64,000 nt of DNA, taken from NCBI GenBank assembly GCA_033725935.1, contig MU867062.1:1116001-1180000 (forward strand), read 5' to 3'. Positions 53,019 through 63,232 of the stretch are shown piece after piece (within the stretch, counting starts at the first letter, position 1; every line of letters starts with the position of its first letter). The DNA is from Cladorrhinum sp. PSN259 (Eukaryota; Ascomycota; Sordariomycetes; Sordariales; Podosporaceae). The position numbers were made by a program, and so were the translations under genes. The notes below the pieces were generated by a model that ran no database searches, was not told where the DNA came from, and was given only the letters and a program-made list of their open reading frames with translations.

Positions 53019-54794
53019 TCAATACTGATTCTGTCCCTGTCCGTACTGATTTCCCTGCCCATGCTCCTGAGTCGGAGGAGGAGGGAAGTATTGCTGCTGA
53101 TGGCTCTGCTGTTGCTGAGTAGATGGGTTATACCCTTGCTGGGGCTGATTTTGCTCCTGAGGATGCTGTGGCTGGTAGCCGTGCTGACCATGCTGAGCTT
53201 GGTGCTGCTCATATGAGATGGGAGGAGGTGGATAGGTGTTCTGAGATGGGTTGTACGTGGACGCAGGAGGAGCGTAGTTACCAGACTGGTTCTCATGCTG
53301 GCCATACGTTGCTGGAGGCGGGGCGTAGCTGCTTTGTGGAGGCTGCTGTTGCTGGTGCTGCTGCTGGTGCTGCTGCTGGTGCTGCGGCTGGTATGTGGAC
53401 GGGGGAGGGTAGCTTCCCTGTGTGGGGCCAGACGAGGGCGCTGGCTGGTTGCCGAGGTTGACTCCGGTCGTGGGTGCCCCAACGCTGACATTCTCGTTAC
53501 CAATGTCATCCGGTACAGTGATCCTGACCTTGGGCAGGTACTTCTGTACTTTCTGTTCGACCATCTTCTGCACAAAAGTCCAGCTTTCATGTTCCAACTT
53601 GCGGTGACCACCGCTGACAACACCCAGAATGCTCTCACGCAACATCTCCTGGACCTTCCTGACGAGACCGCGAATCTTGTCAACCAGCTTTGTCTTGAGG
53701 TCATCCCCAAAGCCCCGGTCCGCATTAGGGGCAGCGTCGCGGTCAAGCTGAGAGTCAAAGGGGTTACCTCCGAGGATCTTCTCCAGTGGCTTCTGGAACT
53801 CATCAGGAAGCAACTCGAACAGCTGCTTCTCAAGACCGCCAAGCACAGTGCGGAACTCGAGACGGACTTCCCTGTGCACCTTGGCAATGCCAGTGCTTAG
53901 TTTGTCACTGATGAGTTTGGAAAAGCCACCGCTGCTCTCTCCCTCACCACCCTCTGCGCGGTCGCGGCTTTCATCTCCAAGACCTCTTGTCCCCTCACCG
54001 GAATCCTTCTTCTTGTGACCGAACAAGCCGCCGATTCCCTTGACCAGATGCTTTACTTGGTCCTCAAGCTCACCCTTGGCACCCTCTCCCAAATCCCTCG
54101 TGGTAGTATTGCCGCGCAGCCACTTCTTGATGTGCTCCAAAGCAATCTTGGTGAATTGCTCGGCGATGGAACCGTGCTGGTCGCGGAGCTTGAGCCCAAC
54201 TTTTTCCTTGATCTCGGGGCTGATCATGCGGGCCGTTTCCTCGGGATTGCGAGACACATCCTTGAGGGTGTTACTCAAGGCACCGAGGAGCCCGTCAAGT
54301 TGGATGCCCTGGCCGCCACCGATCTTGTTGCCGCTCTTGTCAAATTGAGCCTGAGCGACGTTGATGGCGGCGGAGAAAAAGCCCTTGGCGAGAGAGCTGG
54401 TATCTGAGCCGCCGAACCCGCGAGACTGAGTCTGAGGCTCTTGGCCTCCAGCAACAGTTCCCTCGGTGAGATTGAAGATGTCGCGCAGGTCATCTCCAGC
54501 TTCGTCGCCAATCTTGCTGAAGCTGCGGGTCAACTTGGCGATCTCGTCGGCGAAAGGCAGAGATTGGCCACCATAGGCATCTGGGGCCTGGTCATTCAAG
54601 CTCCGTGATGCACCGGAGGAGTCCTTGTTGAAGAGGGAGCGGAAGGCATCGACGACCTTGTCCTCCAAGCTGTCGATGGTCTTGTTCTGGAAATCCTCGA
54701 GCTCCTGAGCGATGCGGGGTTGGATTTGGGGTGCAAGAGAGTCGACATATTCATCGACCTTCTTCATCAAAGGTTCAGGGAGTCGGGAAGACAT
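53019..54794 (-). CDS. Helical protein with Q/P/Y-rich prion-like tail
   Basis: Single-exon 591-aa protein; family not recognised. Residues 1-430 are mostly helical and charged (MSSRLPEPLMKKVDEYVDSL; SWTFVQKMVEQKVQKYLPKV), with several amphipathic stretches and a Gly/Glu/Ser linker near 265-295. From about residue 450 the sequence is almost entirely Gln, Pro, Tyr, Ser and Asn, with repeated QHQQQ and YxPPPxTY units. This is a low-complexity tail of the kind that promotes phase separation or aggregation. No signal peptide or membrane helix, so cytoplasmic or peripheral to a membrane. It is convergent with the secreted gene at 52270, about 170 nt away. Function unknown. Confidence 0.82.
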   Translation of the reverse strand: MSSRLPEPLMKKVDEYVDSLAPQIQPRIAQELEDFQNKTIDSLEDKVVDAFRSLFNKDSSGASRSLNDQAPDAYGGQSLPFADEIAKLTRSFSKIGDEAGDDLRDIFNLTEGTVAGGQEPQTQSRGFGGSDTSSLAKGFFSAAINVAQAQFDKSGNKIGGGQGIQLDGLLGALSNTLKDVSRNPEETARMISPEIKEKVGLKLRDQHGSIAEQFTKIALEHIKKWLRGNTTTRDLGEGAKGELEDQVKHLVKGIGGLFGHKKKDSGEGTRGLGDESRDRAEGGEGESSGGFSKLISDKLSTGIAKVHREVRLEFRTVLGGLEKQLFELLPDEFQKPLEKILGGNPFDSQLDRDAAPNADRGFGDDLKTKLVDKIRGLVRKVQEMLRESILGVVSGGHRKLEHESWTFVQKMVEQKVQKYLPKVRITVPDDIGNENVSVGAPTTGVNLGNQPAPSSGPTQGSYPPPSTYQPQHQQQHQQQHQQQQPPQSSYAPPPATYGQHENQSGNYAPPASTYNPSQNTYPPPPISYEQHQAQHGQHGYQPQHPQEQNQPQQGYNPSTQQQQSHQQQYFPPPPTQEHGQGNQYGQGQNQY

Positions 54795-57008
54795 GGTGGC
54801 TCGGGTGACTTATGTAATAATGGTCGGCGTTACTCTGCAACAAGGAAATGATGTTTGCATTGAAAATGGTTGATGGAACGGTTGGGCTCAAGGGGTTCCT
54901 CGACCGACCTGACGTCAGCTCTTGTACCCCGCTACCCCACCATCTGATAAGGTTAGGCCTCCGTGCACCGGGCTCCTTCTGGCTCGTGCACGCTTTCAGT
55001 GCTGCGCCACGTTCAATCAGCTGAAATGCGCTCTGGTTCTCCGCCAAGGTTCCAGCGATCCACTCGTTCAGCCCCCCACTCGTTCAGCCCCCCACTCATT
55101 CTTTCCACGGACCACCAAACGACATCACTTACACCATGCAAAATCAATGAGCGCCAAAAAAAAAAAGTTTATTCACTAATTAGAGAAAGCTGCTATTCGA
55201 GACCAGCGTGATAATATCCGTCTATCCAGCCGGTGAAATACAAGCCAAAAACATTACAAAACGCCCGGCCAGGACCGTTGCCAGCAAAGTTTATTGAACA
55301 AAATTATTAATGCATAAGTTATGCTGGGACGTGCGGCCTGTATATGTTTGCGTTACAGCCCACAATTTAAGTGCACTGCATAAAAGGGCAAATGCCACAT
55401 TTCGGGCAGTGATAGGACGATATATACGTCCTGTTCATAGAATGCAGTGCTGCCAGTGCCAGCAGTTCCCCATCCTATACTCCAGGTGCCAATGTGTTAA
55501 CGGTAGGTAAGCACCATAACAACGGTTTCCTTTATATTTCAGATATGGATTTGGGCTTTCTGCCTCTATATATCATGCAATGGGAGAAGGATACGTCTTA
55601 GCCGGCGAAGGAGTCGCCAACAGGGGGGGGGGGGGAGAGAGTATGGCTCTTGCCATGGGAATCTGCACGCCCACAGCATCTTAATTCACATCGGAACCCT
55701 TCACGTTGACAAGATTGTAAAAAGGGCGACAGTGGGTTTTTCCCTCGCGCTAGCTTCAAACGGTTTAGGGTGTCACGATTCCCGGGTACCATAGTTATTA
55801 CGAAGATGAGGAGCGGAGGAAGCGGTTGAAGGCTTTGATGCTCTGATTCTGTATTGGCAATTTCCTGTGTATATTTGATGTTTTGTTGTAGGGGGGAACT
55901 TGGCTACTAGTGTCTAATGGACTTGGACCTACATGTATACCACAACTTGATCTGGTTGATAAAACCATTGCTTCTGTCCATATATCGCAAGCTCCACTAC
56001 GTGTAACACATTCAGATTGACTGGAAACCATCGGAAAGCATAATAGCACATTCTGATAAGATATCAGACCTGTTCATGAAAAGGTTCTGGGCTTCCAACT
56101 TGACTTTGAAACTTTGTTTTCCTGTCATAACTGGGCGAATTCAAAGTTCTTTTAGTCAAAGGCTTCCCAACCTTCTTGCATATAAGCCTGTTTGTGGAGA
56201 AGTCCTGTTCCAGATGCCAGGTTATTCGGCTGACTACGGATGTATATAAGTCTGACTTCCTCTTTAGGATGCCAACCCACATCATTGACAACCAAAAAAC
56301 CAGTCTAAATCTCCCAGAGACAATCCATTTCCCCGTCAAACCCCGCACCGACCAAAATTCTAGAAGCTAACAACAACTCGGCCCAACGGAGCGCAGTGCA
56401 CCCAGGAGCAGATAAAGAGAGACCCGATCCGTTGGGCCTAACAATGCGGGCTCATTCAGCCGCACGCCATGCTGGCCACGTCCGCAAGCTCACCTCATTT
56501 GCGCATATGACTGGTCCTTGACAAACAACAACAAAATGTGTGCTCGCGCGCATTGGACGCCATCATCGCCTCCCGGAATAAGCCGACCAGTTACTCCCAA
56601 CTCGGTGTCCTCAAAGATGCTTCAGTGACGCCGCAAAGTCATGAAAATTGATAGATGGCATGATTGACTGTGTCTAGACCTTTTGGGCGCATGTTTACTG
56701 GCGTTAGCTACGGATGCATCCCAAGCCACAAAACACATCAAGCTACGTGGTTGAGAAGCATCATACGATCCTTTTCTTTTCAGGCGGGACACAAACAGGG
56801 CCCGCACCTCCTGGCTACATGGGCGGGATATAAAGAGTCGCTTCGTCTCCCCTTCAAAACTCCTCAGGATGAAGATGCAGCCCAGTTCTCTCTTGAACTC
56901 CCAAGTTTCCAACAAGTATTCTGAATTCTACATCTTGCGACCTCTTTCACCTTGCATACCTTTATCCTCCTGATTGATCCTCTCACACAGACACAAGATT
57001 TCTCCAGC
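54795..57008. other. Intergenic, 2.2 kb
   Basis: Promoter of the minus-strand gene at 54794 and, at the right end, promoter of the secreted gene at 57009 with a TATAAA element. A G-run of about 13 is at 55624-55636. Open frames up to 97 codons show no protein-like features. Confidence 0.6.
56829..56834 (+). promoter_or_regulatory. Likely TATA box of the secreted gene at 57009
   Basis: TATAAA in the context GGGATATAAAGAG, 175-180 nt upstream of the ATG at 57009. No transcript evidence. Confidence 0.4.
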
Positions 57009-58277
57009 ATGCGGCCTATCGTCACCGCTCTTGCTGGTCTCCTGCTAGCTAGTGGCGGGCTTGCCACGTTCTCTGAGTGTCCAGCTGACTCAGTAGACGT
57101 CTTCACAACAAAGGCCTGTTGCGCTACATCACCTTTGCGCAAGCGACGCCACCTATACTCACGTACCGATTTCTGCTCTGACGGGAATACTCCCTGCTGC
57201 GATACTAAGGCGCCGGGTCCGCCCACAGTCTCAAGTGGTGGCACCACAGATCTCCAGTGCGGAAGTAAATACGACCCGGCTTCGGATTCCGATGATGTTC
57301 CCGGTGGCGTCACATACACCCTAGAGCCATGCCTAAATGATGCCAGTCAGACCTGCCTTCATGTCAAGCTTATTGCTGCCGCCGGCCAGACCGTTTCAGA
57401 CATCCATCTCGCCATTCTCGACGGCAGCGGTGACCCCAACGCACTGCCCAACGGCTTAGGAAACTGGCCTCAGAACGAGTTTTGCTCGTTTTCAGGCAAT
57501 GAGGGTAATTGCTGGGTGCCTGTATCTACCGTGCTAAGCGTCTTGAACCCGACATCAACCAGCCTCTGCGGCCAGGACATCATTGTAGCTGCCGGCATCT
57601 CCATCAACGGCGCCACTTGCTTCAACCGGGGCTCCCTAATCGGGGACCCCTCCAAGCAAGGTGGTCGCTGGTTCATGTACACGACTGTCAGCTTCACATG
57701 CCCCGATGTCTGCACTCACTCGTGCTGCTGTCCACCTCCGCCGCCTCCGCCGCCTCAGGAGCACTGGTGCGAGCTCGGGACCGCTTTCGGATACAAGGCG
57801 GACAGCGCCATCAACTTCAACGGCAGCCCTATCGGCCCCGCCCTAACCGCCAATACATGCAAACGTTGGGGGTGGTACTACTCTGTGCCCTCATCCATCT
57901 TCACCGCCCCGGACAGTCTCACGGGCACGCTCATTGTCGGCGCCGGTGGCAATGACGTGTCCAAGGGCACGCCTGTGGGCACCTTTTCGGCGACGCTTAG
58001 CGGCACTGCCCTCACTGTCTCGTACTCGCTCTCGGGTGGATACGACCTCGGCGAGGTCCATATCTACGCCTCATGCACCAAGCCGGCTAGCTGCGCGCCC
58101 GGCAGCTACACATATCCCACTTCTGCGACGCCATCGCCGGACTTGTCGGGCACGGCGGATACATCGTTGCAGACGACTATCACGGTCGGCTCCTGCTCGT
58201 CGTACTACCTCATCTTCCACGCCAAAGTAAACAAGAGCTTCCCCGCTAGCATCCCTTGTCCTGTGACGGTTGCGTGA
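57009..58277 (+). CDS. Secreted cysteine-rich protein with two modules and a Pro hinge
   Basis: Predicted 422 aa, no intron. MRPIVTALAGLLLASGGLAT is the signal peptide; the ATG at 57009 is preferred over the non-ATG frame start upstream. A Cys-rich pro-region with CCATSPLRKRRH (possible Kex2 site) leads to a first module (about 80-237) with TYTLEPCLNDASQTCLHVKL and SDIHLAILDGSGDPNALPNG. The hinge CTHSCCCPPPPPPPPQEHWC joins a second module (about 252-422) with GTLIVGAGGNDVSKGTPVG and GYDLGEVHIYASC. Both modules look like beta-rich extracellular domains with a shared 'xxVHLxxx' strand. I do not know the family. It could be an adhesin or a cell-wall or defence protein. Nothing suggests a GPI anchor. 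Confidence 0.8.
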   Translation: MRPIVTALAGLLLASGGLATFSECPADSVDVFTTKACCATSPLRKRRHLYSRTDFCSDGNTPCCDTKAPGPPTVSSGGTTDLQCGSKYDPASDSDDVPGGVTYTLEPCLNDASQTCLHVKLIAAAGQTVSDIHLAILDGSGDPNALPNGLGNWPQNEFCSFSGNEGNCWVPVSTVLSVLNPTSTSLCGQDIIVAAGISINGATCFNRGSLIGDPSKQGGRWFMYTTVSFTCPDVCTHSCCCPPPPPPPPQEHWCELGTAFGYKADSAINFNGSPIGPALTANTCKRWGWYYSVPSSIFTAPDSLTGTLIVGAGGNDVSKGTPVGTFSATLSGTALTVSYSLSGGYDLGEVHIYASCTKPASCAPGSYTYPTSATPSPDLSGTADTSLQTTITVGSCSSYYLIFHAKVNKSFPASIPCPVTVA

Positions 58278-60291
58278 TGGGTGGTCGTCTAAAGTGATGA
58301 GTCTTTTATTTTATTTGACAAAGGAACGTTCTATGCTATGTACTTCTGTTCGTCACACCTCGGTTTTGATTTGTTTTATATACTTGAGACTAGTTAGTTA
58401 AATAGGAGCTAAAGCAAAGATGCGCTAAAATTCAAACTTATTCTGAAGTGCTTGGTAGCCTTAGTCCCTTTGCGAGTTCACTCTCTTGTGCGTATACTCG
58501 ACCGATTCAGTGACCTGCTGTTGACATATCCTGCACGGAGCACTGGCGTCCCAGGGGTCTTACATAAGGACCAATCGAGTAAATACGGAAAATCAGAGCT
58601 TGCGGGATTTTTTGGTGCACTATATGCCGTGTCACACCACCTGCGGCAACTGGCAGCAACGGGTTTGAAGTCAGTATGACAGAATGGCCTGTCGAAATCC
58701 AATTAGTTTGCCCAAAAGTATATCTCACATGACAATGCAGTGACCCATTAACGATAAGTTCTTGTTAACCCTGCCTACTAGAAATGTTGCTGTTAAGGCG
58801 TTGTGCACGGTTACCCAATTGGATTCAGAACGGTAGCTATAGTCCTCTAATACATGGGGATCTTTAACATTTGCCGGCCCTTTACTGCTATGTAGAAGTT
58901 TGTTCTCACAATCCACCCGTGATTTATTCACCCAACTTAAAGGATACTTTCCTAGACTTCCGGCTCCGTTCAATTTCACGTGCCGGCTCTCGACCATAAG
59001 ATTCTTAGAGCGAGCTACGTAACAACTTGTCTATCGACATAGTGCCTACCGTTATTATACCCGCCCAGCAACCGACTAAGCAATTTTCCTCAGCGGGTTG
59101 ATTGCTATCTAGACTGTTTTATAGCATCTATTCTCCTCTTACTAGCGTGATTTCTTATCGTCCGTCTCAGCTATAACTATATACATATTGGTAAAGTTGG
59201 ACTGTCAGTTGTACGAGGTCTGCGATGATCCGACTGAAATAGGTATCGCGACTCTCCTTCTTCAGTGCGGCAGATTGCACGTTTTATTACGGATGTATCG
59301 AGCCACTGAAAAAGACGATATTACTGATAACCATTTTTGCCCAATCTCGAGGTTCTCGCTGAAGTCCTCCACTTGGTTCCTAGTGAGACAAGACGAGGAG
59401 GCACGAGTACTATTTTGGCTTCTAGTCAGTATTATGTCTTGGGTCATCATGACCTGGCAATCATCAGATAAGACACGCCATTATGTGCGCCAAAGGTTCA
59501 TGGGGGCACCAGTTAGGCCAAAGGGATCCGGCGTGGTTTATGCTGCTTTTTTTCACAAACACCTTATTATGTGGGCTTTTGTTTGGAGGAAACGGTGGGA
59601 CGGACGAAATTTCACCGATCGGTGATGATATCCGTGCTGCAGTGGACACCGAGGCCATTGATCGGCCAGCGCAGCAGCTGAACGGGATAGGAGAAAAGAG
59701 GCTGTTCTTAGAGGGATAGGGACAAGTCCTCTGATTGTTGAGTGGTTGAGGCAGCTCTTCACTTCCGCCGCATTGATGTTCTGACCGGCATTAAAAGCGA
59801 TAATAAGCCCGGAGGCACCCTCGGCAGCTGTCAGAATCTACCCTCGCAATTATGTTCGAGAAGAACGCAGAGAAAGTAAGCCGCGAGATCTATGATAACC
59901 TCGGCGTGATCGTCAACGAACCACTCTATCTAGACTTTAATAATACATGGATACATATTAACGTGCTAAACGCCCTACTCACTAACCTTCTTTCGGAAAG
60001 AAATTGCAAAGTAGGCGGCGACATCCCTGATTTACACCCTCTGCCTATTTCACTTGTTCATACAGCTATTTAGCTTCTGTTCATGCATTCCTGACTCCTT
60101 CCTGCGCATGCTGGATATCCCGACCTGCATAGGACATTACTTCCACCACGTGCCATCTTCCAACATGCGAGTTTCTAACAACCTTGCGGTTTTCATTTTA
60201 ATTGCAATTTTTTTGGATTAGCTTTTATACATTGTTTCTATCCTTGGTTTTGTAATGTACTGCCTGCGTCCTGCCTTACTTATAGGTGCTA
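58278..60291. other. Intergenic, 2 kb, with a broken exon copy
   Basis: AT-rich left half with no supported gene. The frame at 59188-59625 is not protein-like. The right half carries the inverted partial copy of the coiled-coil gene's last exon (59753-59939). Confidence 0.6.
59753..59939 (+). pseudogene. Inverted, broken copy of the last exon of the coiled-coil gene
   Basis: Matches the minus strand of 60571-60748 over about 180 bp, starting AGCTCTTCACTTYCGCCGCA and passing through AAAAGCGATAAYAA and ATGTTCGAGAAGAACG. Its later part translates as MFEKNAEKVSREIYDNLGV, against MFEKNVKQVSRVIYYTLGV in the intact gene. One extra base (CTGTCAG against CTCAG) shifts the frame, and similarity fades after the GACTT at its end. 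The copy faces the parent gene, giving an inverted repeat with a spacer of about 0.6 kb. Confidence 0.8.
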
Positions 60292-62708
60292 CTACCCGTA
60301 AAGCGGCACGTATTCTCCCTTTACCAGCACCGTCTTCTTTGTCAGCTCCTCTCTCCCATCCCCTATTCGACTGAGACACGGATGAACCATGAAGTCTACT
60401 GTCTGCGAGGACGAGGTTGGTGCTGTAGCGGAAGCTTCCTCCGCGCTCCATTCGACGGAGGAAACCCGGTCCTTGAACTGACATCGCTGCATCAGGATCT
60501 GAGACCTCTGAGAGCCCATTTCCAAGGCGAGCAGCCCGAGCCTGTGGGAGAGCTTGAAGGCGTGCTTTTCCAAGTCTGGATGGAGTGGTTCGGTGGCGTT
60601 GACGCCGAGGGTGTAGTAGATTACGCGGCTTACTTGCTTTACGTTCTTCTCGAACATGATTGCGAGTGTGGATTCTGAGCTGCTGAGGGTGCCTCCAGGT
60701 TTGTTATCGCTTTTAATTGCGGCCAGAATGCGGCGAAAGTGAAGAGCTCGATAGACATTTGTTTCTTTGTCATTTCGAAGCGAATTGGATCTAGCTAGTG
60801 GTTAGGAACGTGGTGTTAGTCAAGGTCCAGCATAGATTGATGTTAGAGTCCAGGTGCTAAAGAGACGGGCACCTTCTCATGATACTCACAGTTTAGATTG
60901 TTAAAAATGGCGGCTGCTTCATATGTGGGATGCATGTACTGGTGCCCTTCGCCTAGATTCCCTAGTGCACCAAATCCAAGCGGGATGCTGAAGAAGCCGG
61001 TCAGCAGAATGTCCCAGCATGTGTTGCGGAGGAAGCGCGGCCAGATCCAATCTCTCTGTGACGAATATCTTTCGAGGATGCGGGTGGAATCGAACACTTT
61101 ATTAGAATTTATGCCTTGAGGATGATCTACTTGGCTGACAAGCTGATTGACGGCCTGGGCTACCTCCTGAAAGGCGGAAGCAAAAGTCTGATCATCAATG
61201 ATTCCGTATGCGTAGTCATCTTTGCTGTAGGATGCAATTTGCTGCTGTTGTCTCTGTATAAGCGCTCGACTCTTTTTGGTAGCCCTAGCGGTGTCGCCCG
61301 CTACTTGCTGCTTTGTGGCTTGAAGTTCTTCCGCGTGCTTTGTGAGCAAACTATTGGTTATGTTGGCAAGCTCTTCGTCGTGCCGTGCACTCAAAGCTGA
61401 TACCTGACGATCCATTATTTCCACTTCTTGTTGGTGCTTTGATTCCAGATCTTTCATTAGGACATCCTGTATTGCCCGCAGCTGCTCGAGTTCGTCGTTG
61501 TGTCTTTTCGTCACGTCCGCTGCATGTCTCTGCTGATTCCTCTTTGCGCGCTCTTCCTCGACACGGTACGCTGCACCTAAAGCTGATATCTTACGATCCT
61601 TCATTTCCACTTCTTGTTTGTGCTTTGATTCCAGATCTTTCAATAGGGCATACTGTCTCGCCCGCAGCTGCTCGAGTTCGTCGTTGTGTATCTTCATCAC
61701 GGACGGCTCCTGCTCATCCCTCTTTTTGAGCTCCTCGAAGCGCTTTGATAGTGTTTGATCCAGCTCTACTTCATATGTTGCCCTGAGTTTCTCAATTTCA
61801 GCTTTGTGCCTGGCAGCTAGAAATGATACTTCGTTAGCTCTTGCTTCCACGTCCTCGTTGTACCTCATCATCATATTCGCTCTTTCTTTTTCATGTTCCA
61901 TTTTCAGTTTGCCAACATTATGGTTTAGTTTCTTGTCTTTTTGACTCAACTTTTCCTCATAATCTTTCTGGAGTTCAATTTTCAAGTCTTGTTTCTGGTC
62001 CAAAGCAGCCCTGTGGGCTTTACGAATGTCTTCGCTTTCTAGCTCCAATCTCTCCACGACCTGTTGATTCGCCAGGGCGGCTTTCTGTTTCTCTGACTGG
62101 GCCTTGGCGAGCTCTCGCTCCAGTGCCTGGACTTGATTCCGGTAATGATGATGTATCTGCGACTCGAGTCGCTTTCTCTCCTGTTCTTGTTCTGTAACGG
62201 CTTTCTGTATGTCTGACTGGGCCTTGGCGAGCTCTCGCTCCAGTGCCTGGACTTGATTCCGGTAATGATGATGTATCTGCGACTCGAGTAGCTTTCTCTC
62301 CTGTTCTTGTTCTGTAACGGCTTTCTGTTTGTCTGACTGGGCCTTGGCGAGCTCTCGCTCCAGTGCCCGGACTTGATTCCGGTAATGATGATGTATCTGC
62401 GACTCGAGTAGCTTTCTCTCCTGTTCTTGTTCTGTAAGGGCTTTCTGCAGGCCAACTATGCGCGTTTCAGATTTTCTTTGCTCCTGGTCGACCGAATGTT
62501 CCCATGTAATCGGAGTATCAAACCGATTATCATGGTGTGAAATCTTGTCGGAAACACCTCTGCTTGCAAGAAATTTTCCCGCCCTCCTTTCAACGGATCT
62601 ACCAAAGTTAGCCTCGTTCATAGGAAGTTGATGAACTACATGTATATACTTGATTGCGCGTGGGATTGGTGAGAAAAACTGCTTTTGACTCTGTTCCATG
62701 GTTGGCAT
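60292..62708 (-). CDS. Long coiled-coil protein with conserved fungal C-terminal region
   Basis: Two exons on the minus strand: upstream exon to 60890, then 60292-60794 after a 95-nt intron (GTGAGT donor, CTAAC branch, CACTAG acceptor); the phases agree. From ATG 62708 the protein is 773 aa. The frame stays open to 62834 without an ATG, so another 5' exon may exist. Residues ~80-550 are a coiled coil with a 40-residue repeat (NQVQALERELAKAQSDIQKA) and a second repeat family (HNDELEQLRARQYALLKDLE). The C-terminus looks globular: QRDWIWPRFLRNTCWDILLT, GFGALGNLGEGHQY, then RNDKETNVYRALHFRRIL and MFEKNVKQVSRVIYYTLGV. Its function is unknown; it is divergent from the Hsp70-like gene. Confidence 0.8.
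62081..62451 (-). repeat. Three near-identical 120-bp tandem repeats
   Basis: Units begin at 62081, 62201 and 62321 and differ at only a few positions; a partial fourth unit starts at 62441. Each encodes 40 residues of coiled coil (HHHYRNQVQALERELAKAQS and neighbours). The low divergence suggests recent amplification or gene conversion. Confidence 0.93.
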
Positions 62709-63232
62709 CTGGTTGACGTCTTCTGCGTAATGTAGGTGGGCACGCCGCGCTATCCAGTCTGATGAGATCAAGCTATCAAATGCAGGTGCCGGGTCACTCC
62801 GAAACTCCGTACCAAGGCCAATATTGCTCTCCAACGATGAACAGCAGAAGTTGAAAATATCGCAGCGAGTGGTTCATGGACCCCGCATTGAATCGAGTTA
62901 TTCAGCAGCTGAGAAACGCCTGAGCAGTCTTGGCGTGATGAACCCGCCACTTCACTGGAAGGCACCCCCGTGACCCCCAGCAGCCCGTTCCGAGAAATCA
63001 GCCATTGGCGGTCAATAGCTGAGGTCGCTATCAGTACCCCCTGGTGTCGTCCAATGTCAGTGGCTCACAACTTCCATGTCACACCCTTGCCTCCCCCTCC
63101 GAGTCGACCCCTCTTCAAGTTCTTACCTTATCTTCAGGTTGGCCCTTGAGTGCTGACCCTTCCCTGAAACTTCTGCGCAGACCCCATTTCTGCCCTTGAT
63201 AAACGGTGTTTTTATTGCACTGGCGATTCGTC
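62709..63232. other. Divergent promoter region of the coiled-coil and Hsp70-like genes
   Basis: About 0.5 kb. The part up to 62834 is an open extension of the coiled-coil frame lacking an ATG. Beyond it I see no gene. No obvious heat-shock element cluster. Confidence 0.55.

Noticed and set aside
53295..53900. 201-codon plus-strand frame opposite the Q/P/Y-tail gene
   Set aside because: Poly-Leu/Val translation of the Gln-rich repeats; shadow.
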